64,000 nucleotides of DNA from Vibrio furnissii CIP 102972 (GCF_000176175.1 NZ_ACZP01000012.1:62001-126000); one strand, 5' to 3'. Counted from the first letter of the stretch, positions 10,769 to 20,320 are shown. Numbers and translations are program-made. The notes: generated by a model from the letters alone, not told the origin.

Positions 10769-11701
10769 TTAGTCGCGGTAAAGCGAGAAATCGCTCGCGC
10801 ATTCCACCAGTTGTTCACGGGTCAGCAGGAACACGCCGTGACCGCCGTTTTCAAACTCCAACCAGGTAAACGGAATGTGCGGATATTGATCCATCAAGTG
10901 CACCATGGAGTTACCCACTTCACACACCAGAATGCCGTTGTCTGTCAGGTAGTTTGGTGCATTCGCCATAATGCGGCGCACCAGTTTCAGGCCGTCAGTT
11001 CCGGCAGCCAAGCCAAGTTCTGGTTCATGTTTGAACTCATCAGGCAGACTGTTCATGTCTTCCTGATCCACATACGGTGGATTGGTGACAATGATGTCGT
11101 ACGGTGCTTGCGGCAAGTCACGGAACAGATCCGAGCGAATCGGGAACACTTGTTGCTCCAAACCGTGATCTTGAATGTTTTGCTCAGCCACTTGCAGCGC
11201 ATCGGCTGAAATATCAATCGCATCCACTTCGGCATCTGGGAACGCATGCGCACACGCAATCGCGATACAGCCACTGCCAGTACACAAGTCCATAATACGA
11301 GTCGGTTCATTGATCAGCCACGGTTCAAACTGGGCTTGAATCAACTCACCAATCGGTGAACGTGGCACGAGCACGCGCTCATCGACGAAAAATTCTAAAC
11401 CACAGAACCACGCTTTATTCGTCAGGTAAGCGACTGGGGTACGGTCTTTGATTCGTTTGATGACACGTTCAACCACGCGCAGACGTTCACTGCTGGTCAA
11501 ACGCGAGTTCAACACGTGAGGAGGCACATCAATCGGCAAATACAGCGTTGGCAGAATCAACTGAACCGCTTCATCCCATGCGTTATCGGTGCCGTGACCG
11601 TAAAATAAATTCGCAGCATTAAAGCGGCTCACTGTCCAACGAATCATATCTTGAAGCGTATGCAGTTCAGAAACCGCTTCATCCACAAAAATCTTATCCA
11701 A
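10769..11701 (-). CDS. prmB: Ribosomal protein L3 N5-glutamine methyltransferase PrmB
   Basis: PrmB methylates a glutamine of ribosomal protein L3 with S-adenosylmethionine and aids 50S assembly. The 310-residue protein has the Rossmann SAM motif [15 protein letters not shown] (about 136-150) and the NPPY catalytic motif in [13 protein letters not shown], shared with HemK/PrmC. The start codon is TTG at 11701, supported by GGAGG five bases upstream and by the family N-terminus [10 protein letters not shown]. It diverges from smrB with 64 bp between them, as in E. coli. Confidence 0.94.
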   Translation of the reverse strand: MDKIFVDEAVSELHTLQDMIRWTVSRFNAANLFYGHGTDNAWDEAVQLILPTLYLPIDVPPHVLNSRLTSSERLRVVERVIKRIKDRTPVAYLTNKAWFCGLEFFVDERVLVPRSPIGELIQAQFEPWLINEPTRIMDLCTGSGCIAIACAHAFPDAEVDAIDISADALQVAEQNIQDHGLEQQVFPIRSDLFRDLPQAPYDIIVTNPPYVDQEDMNSLPDEFKHEPELGLAAGTDGLKLVRRIMANAPNYLTDNGILVCEVGNSMVHLMDQYPHIPFTWLEFENGGHGVFLLTREQLVECASDFSLYRD

Positions 11702-11765
11702 AATTGCCTCCGAAAAGCGCTACAATACTGCTAATTCCGATTAACCACAGAATATTTATTCCCTA

Positions 11766-12320
11766 ATGAGCAAAAAAGACACCGATTTCAACGACGATCA
11801 TGATTTCGATGCTGATGATGATTTCGCTTTATTTCAGGATGCAGTAAAGGGCGTTAAAAAGTTTTCGCAGGATACCATAATCCAGCAGCCAAACAGAAAC
11901 CCCAAACAAAAAGAAATCCGCCGTAGCGCACGCGAAGCGCGAGACAACGACTTCTATTTTTCCGATGAGTTTGTCCCCATGCTGAGCGAAGAAGGCCCGA
12001 TGCGTTATGCCCGTAGCGATGTCTCAAAGTACGAAGTCAAACGCCTGCGACGCGGCGTCTACGTGCCAGATGTATTTCTTGATATGCATGGCATGACACA
12101 ACAAGAAGCCAAACGCGAATTGGGTGCGATGGTCGCGTACTGCATTAAAGAAGGCGTCCATTGTGCTTGTGTGCAGCACGGGATTGGCAAACACATTCTG
12201 AAACAGAAAGTGCCCTTGTGGCTGGCGCAGCATCCCGAAGTGTTGGCGTTTCACCAAGCGCCACTCGAATTTGGTGGCAATGGCGCATTGTTGGTGCTGC
12301 TGTCGGTGCCGGAGAAATAA
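11766..12320 (+). CDS. smrB: Ribosome rescue endonuclease SmrB
   Basis: SmrB is recruited to collided ribosomes and cleaves the mRNA between them, feeding tmRNA rescue. The 184-residue protein has an acidic, probably disordered N-terminus (DTDFNDDHDFDADDDF) and a C-terminal Smr domain (about 95-184) with LDMHGMTQQEA and QHGIGKHILKQKV, which hold the DxH and GxGxH-type motifs. It was formerly annotated YfcN. A 12-bp perfect stem follows the stop. Confidence 0.93.
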   Translation: MSKKDTDFNDDHDFDADDDFALFQDAVKGVKKFSQDTIIQQPNRNPKQKEIRRSAREARDNDFYFSDEFVPMLSEEGPMRYARSDVSKYEVKRLRRGVYVPDVFLDMHGMTQQEAKRELGAMVAYCIKEGVHCACVQHGIGKHILKQKVPLWLAQHPEVLAFHQAPLEFGGNGALLVLLSVPEK

Positions 12321-12321
12321 C

Positions 12322-12352
12322 ACAACGCCCCAATCTTTGGGGCGTTGTTGTT
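12322..12352. terminator. Terminator-like hairpin between smrB and flhB
   Basis: ACAACGCCCCAA and TTGGGGCGTTGT form a perfect 12-bp stem with a TCT loop. The following GTTGTT is poor in T on both strands, so it may be a weak bidirectional terminator. Confidence 0.7.
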
Positions 12353-12359
12353 GATGGGG

Positions 12360-13490
12360 TCAGTAGCGCATGTCCGGCGGAATCGGCATGTTCTCGTCTT
12401 TCAATTGTGGGCGCTGGCCGCCCTTGCGTCGGTATTGTTTGAGCTGGAATACGTACGCCAACACCTGCGCGACCGCCACGAACAAGCCATCCGGAATTTC
12501 TTGCTCCAATTCAGTGGTGTGGTACAGCGCACGCGCCAAAGGCGGCGCGGGAATAATCATGATGTCATGCTCGCGGGCCACTTCCCGAATCTTCAAGGCC
12601 AAATGGTCGATCCCCTTGGCGACCACCACCGGCGCTCTATCGGTATTTTGCTTGTAACGCAGCGCCACCGAGAAGTGATCCGGGTTGGTGATGATGACAT
12701 CGGCCTGCGGCACATCGGCCATCATCCGTCGCTGGGCGGCTTCCCGTTGCAGCATACGAATTCGACCCTTCACTTCCGGTTTACCTTCCGTGTCTTTGTA
12801 TTCGTCTTTCACTTCCTGCTTGGTCATTTTCAGTTGGTTGGCGTGTTGCCAAATCTGAAACGGCACATCAATCGCCACCACCACCAGCAACGAACAGCTG
12901 ATCAGCAACACGAAGTTGAGCAGAATATCCAACGCATGGAAAATGTTTTGCGGAAAAGTATCAAGGCTAAGCTGAAACAGATCCTGCTTTGACGCTTCAA
13001 TCAAATAGAAGGCGACACCGGCCACCAGCAAGACTTTCAGAATGGATTTGAGCAACTCGACCCAACTTTGCAGGCCAAACATACGTTTCAAACCGCTCAG
13101 TGGATTCATTTTCGAGAATTTTGGCATCGCTGCTTCGGCTGAGAAGTTAATGCCCCCCACCCCAGCGGCGCCAATCAGTGCCGCGACAAACAGCGTGATG
13201 AGAATCAGCAGCAGCGGCAGGATCAAATTGACCATCGCACCCGAGACGATATCAAACAGCTTGTTGACGTCGAAAATCTCTTCGCGGCTCAGATTGAACA
13301 AGCGCCCCATGGCAGCATACAACCCGCGTGCGAGCGCATCACCGAACCACATCAGTGATAATGCGCCCACCACCAGCACGGAAACCGACGCCAACTCCTT
13401 CGAACGCGCAACCTGGCCCTTTTCTCGAGCCTGTTGCAACCTTCGGGGCGTGGCCTCTTCGGTCCTTTCTTGTCCGTCTGATTCTGCCAA
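12360..13490 (-). CDS. flhB: Flagellar type III export protein FlhB
   Basis: FlhB is the export-gate subunit that switches secretion from rod/hook to filament substrates after self-cleavage. The 376-residue protein has four membrane segments in its first 210 residues and a cytoplasmic tail with the FlhB/SctU domain. The cleavage site reads N269-P-D-H272 instead of the common NPTH. Start is TTG at 13490 with GGAGG five bases upstream, just after fliR. It ends the fliKLMNOPQR-flhB run; flhA is outside the window. Confidence 0.95.
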   Translation of the reverse strand: MAESDGQERTEEATPRRLQQAREKGQVARSKELASVSVLVVGALSLMWFGDALARGLYAAMGRLFNLSREEIFDVNKLFDIVSGAMVNLILPLLLILITLFVAALIGAAGVGGINFSAEAAMPKFSKMNPLSGLKRMFGLQSWVELLKSILKVLLVAGVAFYLIEASKQDLFQLSLDTFPQNIFHALDILLNFVLLISCSLLVVVAIDVPFQIWQHANQLKMTKQEVKDEYKDTEGKPEVKGRIRMLQREAAQRRMMADVPQADVIITNPDHFSVALRYKQNTDRAPVVVAKGIDHLALKIREVAREHDIMIIPAPPLARALYHTTELEQEIPDGLFVAVAQVLAYVFQLKQYRRKGGQRPQLKDENMPIPPDMRY

Positions 13491-13508
13491 TTCAGCCTCC
13501 TAAACGGG

Positions 13509-14291
13509 TCAACACGCGAGACGAATCAGGCGACAGACTTGCTGCTCGCCCTCCGCCCAGAACAGTTCATAATGCGAGAAAAGTCCGCTGAGGATGTACC
13601 AACACAGCAGCAAACCGACCAACAGCGCAAACGCAAAACCGAGTGAGAAAATGTTCAACTGCGGGGCCGCCCGCGTCATGACACCAAACGACAAGTTCAC
13701 AGTCAGCAGCGCAACAATGCCCGATAGCGACATACTCAGCGCCACTTTGAACATGGTGCCAAGCCATAGCGCCAACTCACGAAAATCAACCGCGGTTAAC
13801 GAATGGGTACCAATCGGTAAGCTCTTAAAGCTGAGCACCACCAGGTGAATCATTTTTAAGTGCCCGTCGCTGACCAAAAAGAACAGCGTGGCCAGAAACA
13901 TGAACAATTGACCGAGCAGCGGCGTGTTCTGGCCGTTGGCCGGATCCACCATCGATGCAAACCCCAAGCTCGATTGCATGCCGAGGATTTGCCCCAACAT
14001 CACGAAAGTTTGAATCATAAACTGCGTCACCATGCCCATCGCCACCCCAATGATGATCTGATTCAGCGTGGTCAAAAAGCCATTAAACGACAACAACTCA
14101 AGGTCGGAAGGCACTGCAGGAATCGCCGGCATGACTGCAAACGTGATCGCAAGCCCAAGGTAGAGACGAATACGGGTGGAAACAAAACGCGCCCCGGTCA
14201 CCGTCATCACCATCAACATCGCGGAGATACGGGCGTAGGGCCAAAAGTAGTTGGCAATAAACTCAAGGATGACGCTGGTTGGGTACTCCAT
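13509..14291 (-). CDS. fliR: Flagellar export apparatus protein FliR
   Basis: FliR is an integral component of the flagellar type III export gate and forms the helical FliP5Q4R1 core. The 260-residue protein has about six hydrophobic stretches with the family motif GMQSSLGFASMVDPANGQNT near 130-149. It lies 8 bp after fliQ and 18 bp before flhB, so all are cotranscribed. Confidence 0.95.
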   Translation of the reverse strand: MEYPTSVILEFIANYFWPYARISAMLMVMTVTGARFVSTRIRLYLGLAITFAVMPAIPAVPSDLELLSFNGFLTTLNQIIIGVAMGMVTQFMIQTFVMLGQILGMQSSLGFASMVDPANGQNTPLLGQLFMFLATLFFLVSDGHLKMIHLVVLSFKSLPIGTHSLTAVDFRELALWLGTMFKVALSMSLSGIVALLTVNLSFGVMTRAAPQLNIFSLGFAFALLVGLLLCWYILSGLFSHYELFWAEGEQQVCRLIRLAC

Positions 14292-14299
14292 AAGCCGCC

Positions 14300-14569
14300 C
14301 TAATACAGCACCTGAGGCAAGCGCTCAATCATGGCGAAGAAGAACTCCATCATCATCTGCGTCATCCAGTGGGCAAACAACATCAGCGCCAACAAGGTCA
14401 CAATCAGACGCGGCAAAAAGCTCAGCGTCTGTTCGTTAATCGAGGTGGCGGCTTGGAACACCGCCACCACCAAACCAATCAGCAAGCTTGGCACAATGAT
14501 CGCACACACCATGATCAGCACCATCCACAGCGCATCACGGAACATTTCGACAAAGACTTCAGGTGTCAT
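14300..14569 (-). CDS. fliQ: Flagellar export apparatus protein FliQ
   Basis: At 89 residues it has the family length, with two membrane helices separated by a short polar loop (FQAATSINEQTLSFLPRL). FliQ packs around FliP in the export gate of the basal body. It starts with MTPEVFVEMFRDALWMVL and sits 12 bp after fliP. Confidence 0.95.
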   Translation of the reverse strand: MTPEVFVEMFRDALWMVLIMVCAIIVPSLLIGLVVAVFQAATSINEQTLSFLPRLIVTLLALMLFAHWMTQMMMEFFFAMIERLPQVLY

Positions 14570-14581
14570 GATCGTCCCCCG

Positions 14582-15481
14582 CTACATGGCAAAACTGCCG
14601 GCCAGCGTCGAGAGGATAAGGTTCCACCCATCCACCAACACAAACAGCATCAGTTTAAACGGCAATGAGACAATCATGGGCGACAGCATCATCATACCCA
14701 TAGCCATCAGCACCGAGGCGACCACCAAGTCGATGATCAAGAATGGCAAAAACAGCATGAAACCAATCTGGAACGCGGTTTTCAGCTCCGACGTGATGAA
14801 CGCCGGGATCAGCACCGCCATCGATACATCTTCCGGGTTTTGCACTTCTGCGCCCGCAATATTGACGAACGTTTCCAAATCTTTGACGCGCGTTTGCTTG
14901 AGCATGAAGGCTTTCATCGGCTCCTGAGCGCGATCAAACGCCTGGCGCGCCGAAATTTGCTCATTGAGATACGGCTGAATGGCCTGATCATTAATCTTGT
15001 TCAGCACCGGCGACATGATGAAAAAGGTCAAGAAGATAGCAATGCCGACGATAACTTGGTTAGATGGCGTCTGTTGCAAACCCATGGCTTGGCGCAGAAT
15101 CGACATCACTACCACAATCCGGGTGAACGAGGTCATCAAAATCACCATCGCAGGCAAGAAGCCCAGCATGGTCATCAGCGCCAGAATTTGCAGGTTGACC
15201 GAATAGTCTTCGCTACCATCCGGGTTGGTGGTCATGGTGAACGCAGGAATGCCGCCGCTGCCACTCGCGCTGCCCAGCGCCATGGTGCGGGAATTGCCCT
15301 GCTCTCTTTCCATCGCAGACACCGTCACGCTGCTCGCTCCGGCGGCCGTGGCCGGAATCGGCGTCTCTAACTCCTGCTGCGCACTGGCGAGCGGCGCAAA
15401 CAGCAGCGCGCTCAACCACATCACCATCGCCACACGGTGCGTGAGCACCGACAGCACATTACTCAGACGTTTTCTTATCAT
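14582..15481 (-). CDS. fliP: Flagellar export apparatus protein FliP
   Basis: FliP forms the pentameric core of the export gate. The 299-residue precursor has an N-terminal signal-like helix ending near FAPLASAQQ and a linker longer than in E. coli, then the conserved FliP domain. That domain includes [20 protein letters not shown] (about 119-138) and a C-terminal pair of membrane helices. The start overlaps the end of fliO by 23 bp. The longer N-terminal linker accounts for the difference from the 245-residue E. coli protein. Confidence 0.95.
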   Translation of the reverse strand: MIRKRLSNVLSVLTHRVAMVMWLSALLFAPLASAQQELETPIPATAAGASSVTVSAMEREQGNSRTMALGSASGSGGIPAFTMTTNPDGSEDYSVNLQILALMTMLGFLPAMVILMTSFTRIVVVMSILRQAMGLQQTPSNQVIVGIAIFLTFFIMSPVLNKINDQAIQPYLNEQISARQAFDRAQEPMKAFMLKQTRVKDLETFVNIAGAEVQNPEDVSMAVLIPAFITSELKTAFQIGFMLFLPFLIIDLVVASVLMAMGMMMLSPMIVSLPFKLMLFVLVDGWNLILSTLAGSFAM

Positions 15482-15848
15482 GCTTTTTCAGTAGCTGAGT
15501 CAATTGGTTCGAGAAAGGCGTTGACTCCAGCTCCTCCTGCTTGAGTGGCGTTTCCAATTTTGAAATCAGTTGAATCGACTGCGATGTTACGCCGATCAGA
15601 AATTGTGCGTCACCGGCCTGCACAATCATCACCCGCTCTTTGGTACCGACGGGCAACTGGCGAACCACGCTCAGCCCCTTTTGCTGGCCAAATGCAGGCA
15701 CGCGCATGCGTTTCAACAGCCAAGCCATAAAAAGGATCAGCGCAATAACGAACAAAAGCGACCCGAACGTGGTCGCTAAATCCAGTGATGTGTTTTCGGC
15801 CGCCAACGCAGGCGCCGAAAACAATCCTAAGCTTATGAACTTTTTCAT
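15459..15848 (-). CDS. fliO: Flagellar protein FliO
   Basis: FliO helps assemble and stabilise FliP in the membrane during gate formation. The 129-residue protein has a possible signal at the N-terminus ([19 protein letters not shown]), one membrane segment near residues 25-45 ([18 protein letters not shown]) and a cytoplasmic tail containing [20 protein letters not shown]. It overlaps fliP by 23 bp and starts 3 bp after fliN. Confidence 0.92.
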   Translation of the reverse strand: MKKFISLGLFSAPALAAENTSLDLATTFGSLLFVIALILFMAWLLKRMRVPAFGQQKGLSVVRQLPVGTKERVMIVQAGDAQFLIGVTSQSIQLISKLETPLKQEELESTPFSNQLTQLLKKHDKKTSE

Positions 15849-15851
15849 AAG

Positions 15852-16262
15852 CTATCTCAGTTTCTTAATGCGTTCAGTCTGGCTGATCACGTCGGTGAGA
15901 CGAATACCAAATTTGTCGTTGACCACCACGACTTCGCCATGGGCAATCAAAGTGCCGTTCACCATCACATCCAGCGATTCACCCGCAATGCGATCCAGCT
16001 CAACCACGGATCCTTGGTTCAATTGCAGCAGGTTACGAATACTGATTTTTGAACGCCCAACTTCCATAGAAATGGTCACCGGAATGTCCATGATGGTGTC
16101 GAGCTTACGACGTTCATCATCGGAAATTGGCGAGGTGGTGTCTTTGAGTTCATCCAGAGGTGCCGCGAGCACTTCATCGACATCGATGTCTGGCGCGGAA
16201 GGATCTTCGCCCAGCGCCGCTGCCCACTCATCTGCCAGCTTTTGATCATCTGATTTTGACAT
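15852..16262 (-). CDS. fliN: Flagellar motor switch protein FliN
   Basis: FliN forms the lower C-ring and binds FliH of the export ATPase complex. The 136-residue protein has an acidic variable N-terminal half and the SpoA/FliN domain (about 55-132), with VTISMEVGRSKISIRNLLQL and GEVVVVNDKFGIRLTDV. It is 17 bp after fliM. Confidence 0.96.
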   Translation of the reverse strand: MSKSDDQKLADEWAAALGEDPSAPDIDVDEVLAAPLDELKDTTSPISDDERRKLDTIMDIPVTISMEVGRSKISIRNLLQLNQGSVVELDRIAGESLDVMVNGTLIAHGEVVVVNDKFGIRLTDVISQTERIKKLR

Positions 16263-16279
16263 CTTTGTTACCTATTGTT

Positions 16280-17338
16280 TTATTCTACCGTTTCTTCATC
16301 TTCATCCTCGTCGTTCTCCAGCTCAGCAATAATATCTTTGCCTAAGAACGCAAGGTCGGTTTTCACCACATCCGGGCGACGGATTTTTTCGGAGACCTGG
16401 ACCGCCAGCTTCTCTCCCGAACGCCCCATTTTCACGCGATACGTCGGTAATTCTTCGACGAACATGGTCGCATGTTCGGGCATTTTAATGGGAATGATGT
16501 CGCCGACTTGCAGCTCCATCAGATCGCGAAGGGCCAAATCTTGTTCCAGTAGATTCACACGAAAATTCACCGGCACATCCATGATTTCTTCCCGCAGCGC
16601 AGAACTCCAGCGCACGTCGGTTTCCATCTTGTCCGATTGAACACCGGCATCAAGCAGCTCGCGAATCGGCTCCACCATGGAGTACGGCATCACGATGTGG
16701 AAATCGCCGCCTCCGCCATCGACTTCGATATGGAATGAACTGACGACGATCACTTCAGTCGGACTGACGATGTTCGCCATGCTGGGGTTCACTTCGGAAT
16801 CGAGGTACTCAAATTCAACCCCCATCACTGGCGCCCAAGCGTCTTTGTAATCACCAAATACGATTTTGAGCAGCAGCTGAATAACGCGACGTTCAGTCGG
16901 CGTGAATTCACGCCCTTCAATCCGCGCGTGATAGCGTCCATCACCGCCAAAAAAGTTCTCCACTAAGATGAACACCAAGCGCGCTTCCATGGTCACCAAG
17001 GCCGTCCCTTTTAACGGACGAAAACGCACCATGTTCAAACTGGTCGGGACATACAGCGTGTTTTGGTATTCGCCAAATTTCATCATCTGCACGCCATTGA
17101 TGGAGACTTCGGCGGTTTTGCGCAGCATGTTAAATAAGCTAATGCGCATGTGACGAGCAAAACGTTCGTTGATCAGCTCCAGCGTCGGCATTCGACCACG
17201 CACGATCCGATCTTGCGACGAGAAGTCAAACGAGACCGCACTGGCGTCCGAGGTGTCTAACTCTTCTTCGGCTTCATCGACGCTGTCTACCCCGTGGAGC
17301 AGCGCATCGATTTCGTCTTGGCTTAATAAATCAGTCAC
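16280..17338 (-). CDS. fliM: Flagellar motor switch protein FliM
   Basis: FliM is the C-ring subunit that binds phospho-CheY and sets rotation direction. The 352-residue protein starts MTDLLSQDEIDALLHG, the CheY-binding segment. The GGXG middle domain has FFGGDGRYHARIEGREFTPT (about 133-152), and the C-terminus is SpoA-like. The start is GTG at 17338 after AGGTGA. The acidic tail (ENDEDEDEETVE) is longer than in enterics. Confidence 0.96.
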   Translation of the reverse strand: MTDLLSQDEIDALLHGVDSVDEAEEELDTSDASAVSFDFSSQDRIVRGRMPTLELINERFARHMRISLFNMLRKTAEVSINGVQMMKFGEYQNTLYVPTSLNMVRFRPLKGTALVTMEARLVFILVENFFGGDGRYHARIEGREFTPTERRVIQLLLKIVFGDYKDAWAPVMGVEFEYLDSEVNPSMANIVSPTEVIVVSSFHIEVDGGGGDFHIVMPYSMVEPIRELLDAGVQSDKMETDVRWSSALREEIMDVPVNFRVNLLEQDLALRDLMELQVGDIIPIKMPEHATMFVEELPTYRVKMGRSGEKLAVQVSEKIRRPDVVKTDLAFLGKDIIAELENDEDEDEETVE

Positions 17339-17345
17339 AAGTCAC

Positions 17346-17843
17346 CTACTGCATTACAAAGTCAGTAAACAGAACGCGTTCAATCACCGGTTGACCAACC
17401 ACTTTGGTCATCGCCGCTTTAATGTCATCGGTCGCTTTGTCACGCAATTCCACACGTCCAGTTGCGCTGCGCAATTGCTCCACAGTGGCAGATGCAAACG
17501 TTGCCAACAACGTACTTTCGACCAACGGCGAGTGGTAACGCGCCAAGCCTTCATTTTTGCTGCCGCGCACCATCAACTGCACTTTGATCTGCACCATGCG
17601 ATCGCGCGTGTCGCCGCTGACATTAAACACGAACGGCTGAGCGATGTTGACGTAAGACACCGGGTCTACGGGAGCTGCCGCTTCTTGGGTTGTTTCCGCT
17701 TTCGCGTCAGCACCGCTGTCTGAGCCCATGAGGAAGAAAGCAGCACCGCCCCCGCCAAGCAGCAGCACAACGGCCGCCACAATGATGATCAGCAGTTTCT
17801 TTTTGCTCTTCGGGGCGTCTTGTGGGAGTTCTTCAACAGCCAT
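17346..17843 (-). CDS. fliL: Flagellar basal body-associated protein FliL
   Basis: FliL associates with the MotAB/PomAB stator and raises torque under load. The 165-residue protein has one membrane helix near residues 15-40 (KLLIIIVAAVVLLLGGGG) and a periplasmic stomatin-like domain ending VIERVLFTDFVMQ. It follows fliK by 32 bp and precedes fliM by 7 bp. Confidence 0.94.
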   Translation of the reverse strand: MAVEELPQDAPKSKKKLLIIIVAAVVLLLGGGGAAFFLMGSDSGADAKAETTQEAAAPVDPVSYVNIAQPFVFNVSGDTRDRMVQIKVQLMVRGSKNEGLARYHSPLVESTLLATFASATVEQLRSATGRVELRDKATDDIKAAMTKVVGQPVIERVLFTDFVMQ

Positions 17844-17875
17844 AACCTACTCTATGTCGTTATTTTCTATTTAGT

Positions 17876-19732
17876 TTAAGCGTAATAACTGATTCCATCA
17901 CGCTTTGATGCCACATTCAAATCAAGTTTGACGTCTGTATCAATATTTTCTTCACCGCCAAAGTGCTCATTGCCTGCCGATTGACCAGACTGGCCGCCGC
18001 TTCCCGCCGCATAGCGCTGTTGCTGCCCCGAGTTCTGTTGCTGCACCGACGTATCCGCCAGTTGCACGCCTTGCTGGGCAAGCATCTCTCTCAACCTTGG
18101 CATCGAGTGTTCTAGCACATCACGCGCCTGTTGGTTTGAGACGGTAAATTGCACGTTTGCACCATCGCCATGCATGTTCAGGCGAATGTGCAAGCGGCCC
18201 AATTCGGGGGGATCAAGACGAATGTCAACATGCTTTAAGTTTTTCGACATCATGACCTGCACGCGCTCGGCCATTTCATCGGCTGTCATTTCTTTGCTCA
18301 GTTGCATCGGCACCGATTGCGGCTGCTGCACTTGCTCACCGCGCAGGTTCTGCGTCACGTTTAAGCCTTGCTGACCCGCCGCAGCGGCCACTTGATGGGC
18401 GAAATGGCCATCACTACCGGTGCTGCCCTTCACATCCTCAATGCCACCCAGCCCTTTGGTTTGCAGCGCCGCTTTCAGCATCGCTGGGGTAAGAGACTCT
18501 GCTTTGCCCGCGAGCTCAGCATGCAGCATGGGAACGGCGTGGCTTGCCCCTGGCGCGGGATGCGCTGAAGGATGGGCAGCATCGGCTTGCGCTGCGGGCT
18601 GACCTTGCGCCGCTAACGCGTGTTGGGTCTGCTGTAATGAAGACTGCGCTTGCTGCTGTTGAGCCGGTGTTGCATGCTGCGCTCCCGACGCGAGGTGCGC
18701 TGACATTGCTGATTTGGCTTTCGTACCATCCTCATCGCTCACGTCATCTAACGGCGCATGATGCGCCTGATCGGCATTGGCTTTTGCCCACGGCATTGCC
18801 GCGGCTTCCATCGGTGACAGTGGCTGACTGTTTGGATCCGTTGCGCCATCTGTCGGTCCGGTTTGGGTCTGAACGGCCATGAGCGCCGCCATGTCACTGT
18901 CGCTCAATGCATGGGTATTTTTGTTCGCTTTGGCTGCTTTCAACTCGGGTGACACGTCATCTTCTGCGACCGAATTAGAGACCTGAAGGCGCTGCGCTTG
19001 CAACGCCTGAAGTTCATCCTCACTCAACGATTCAAGTGCGGGATCTTGCTTGGCTTGAAGCTGCGCTAACGCATCATCAGTTATCGCATCGGCCTGCACC
19101 TTGCCACCACTGCTGGCTTGTTCAGTGGCAACCGAGGCGGCCAGCTCACTTGTAGGAACCGTCTGAGGCAAACTCTTGCCGTTGTGCTGAGACAAAGCTT
19201 GATTCGCTTGTTGCAGCCGACCGAGCAACGCGCCACCGTCGCTCATCGCCTGAGCCGTTTGGGCGGACGTTGCAGCGTTAGCTTTGTTCGCATCGCTGGC
19301 GACAAAACGTTGTAAATTCTTTGGAATTTCAGCACGTTGCTTTGACGCATTCGCACTGTTGGGTTGATTTTGATTGGCTTTGCTACTGTCGGCAGGCTTG
19401 CCTTGTTTGAGCACGGCATCGGTGCTGGTCGCAGCTGTATTTTTGGCGGCTGCACTTTTCGCGGGATCAGCACCGGGGGTGGCAACTGGCGTCACTTGAC
19501 CCGCACTCACTGATGGCGTGCCCACCTTGGTGTTTGCATTCGCGTTTGCGTTTCCAGTGCCAACACGCTGACCTTCCGCATTAGGTGTCGCGCCAAAGAA
19601 AAACGCAGACAACTGATCCAAAAAGCTCCCGTTGTCTCCGGCGTCACCCTCTTTAACGCTTTGTCCAGCAACGCCTTTAGTCACCGCGGTGACTTTCGCA
19701 TTATCAACTGAAGAGGTGGAATTGACGTTCAT
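17876..19732 (-). CDS. fliK: Flagellar hook-length control protein FliK
   Basis: FliK is a secreted ruler that sets hook length and triggers the FlhB substrate switch. The 618-residue protein is rich in Ala, Gln, Ser and Asn over about residues 1-470. A C-terminal Flg_hook domain (about 480-570) holds KNLKHVDIRLDPPELGRLHI and VQFTVSNQQARDVLEHSM, the LDPPELG hallmark. ATG at 19732 is chosen; an in-frame GTG six bases earlier is also possible. It heads the fliKLMNOPQR-flhB run behind a sigma54-type promoter. Confidence 0.92.
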   Translation of the reverse strand: MNVNSTSSVDNAKVTAVTKGVAGQSVKEGDAGDNGSFLDQLSAFFFGATPNAEGQRVGTGNANANANTKVGTPSVSAGQVTPVATPGADPAKSAAAKNTAATSTDAVLKQGKPADSSKANQNQPNSANASKQRAEIPKNLQRFVASDANKANAATSAQTAQAMSDGGALLGRLQQANQALSQHNGKSLPQTVPTSELAASVATEQASSGGKVQADAITDDALAQLQAKQDPALESLSEDELQALQAQRLQVSNSVAEDDVSPELKAAKANKNTHALSDSDMAALMAVQTQTGPTDGATDPNSQPLSPMEAAAMPWAKANADQAHHAPLDDVSDEDGTKAKSAMSAHLASGAQHATPAQQQQAQSSLQQTQHALAAQGQPAAQADAAHPSAHPAPGASHAVPMLHAELAGKAESLTPAMLKAALQTKGLGGIEDVKGSTGSDGHFAHQVAAAAGQQGLNVTQNLRGEQVQQPQSVPMQLSKEMTADEMAERVQVMMSKNLKHVDIRLDPPELGRLHIRLNMHGDGANVQFTVSNQQARDVLEHSMPRLREMLAQQGVQLADTSVQQQNSGQQQRYAAGSGGQSGQSAGNEHFGGEENIDTDVKLDLNVASKRDGISYYA

Positions 19733-19824
19733 ATTCACTTAGCTCGCATTTCGTACTGCATCAAACGCTACCGCAAGACCGGCTGTCAGTAGCACAGAGT
19801 TTTCAAACTTATTGCGTATCGTTT

Positions 19825-19840
19825 TGCAAAAAACACGCCA
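19825..19840 (-). promoter_or_regulatory. Sigma54 (-24/-12) promoter of the fliK operon
   Basis: On the minus strand, TGGCGTGTTTTTTGCA has GG and GC with exactly 10 bases between, matching TGGCAC-N5-TTGC. It lies about 90 bp before the fliK start, in the 125-bp gap after fliJ. FlrC is the likely activator. Confidence 0.7.
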
Positions 19841-19863
19841 ATTCCATCTAATCCATAAGGAAA

Positions 19864-20316
19864 TTAGCGAAAGTTGGAATCAGTACGACGTCGGTTAAAG
19901 CTGAGTGTTGAAAATTCATCCATCAGCTTCTGTTCACGTTTTTCTTGCAGGCGAGCTTTTTCCGTGTGCTTCTTCTCAATCAGCCATTCGTAGGAGCGGC
20001 GCTGCTTGCGCACTTCCATCCAATGCTGTTCACAGTTCTCGACCTGAGTTTTGAAGTGCTGCTCGGCATTGCGCTGTTTGGCCAGTGTTTCATCGAGCTG
20101 CGTTAAAAAGCGGTTCAAGTGGCCATATTGGCTAGCGGTTAACCCGGCTTGACCGCGCTCCACCAGTTGCTGGCAATATTCAAGTCGATATTGCTCAATC
20201 TGCTTTAACTGATGGTAGTAACCATCTAGCTCACTGCGCGCTTTACCAAGCGCCATCACAGCTTTGTCTTCGTTGTCTCGTGCTTGATCAAGCAAAAACT
20301 CCAGCGCGTTATCCAT
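19864..20316 (-). CDS. fliJ: Flagellar export chaperone FliJ
   Basis: FliJ is the coiled-coil stalk that links the FliI ATPase ring to FlhA and shuttles chaperones. The 150-residue protein is almost entirely charged helix (QYRLEYCQQLVERGQAGL, QKLMDEFSTLSFNRR), as expected. It starts 4 bp after fliI and is the last gene of the fliE-to-fliJ run. Confidence 0.93.
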   Translation of the reverse strand: MDNALEFLLDQARDNEDKAVMALGKARSELDGYYHQLKQIEQYRLEYCQQLVERGQAGLTASQYGHLNRFLTQLDETLAKQRNAEQHFKTQVENCEQHWMEVRKQRRSYEWLIEKKHTEKARLQEKREQKLMDEFSTLSFNRRRTDSNFR

Positions 20317-20320
20317 TCAC

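Noticed and set aside
12345..12992. 215-codon open frame antisense to flhB
   Set aside because: It is a shadow frame; its composition is dominated by His and Arg.
14331..14927. 198-codon open frame antisense to fliQ/fliP
   Set aside because: It covers two well-supported genes on the other strand and resembles no family.
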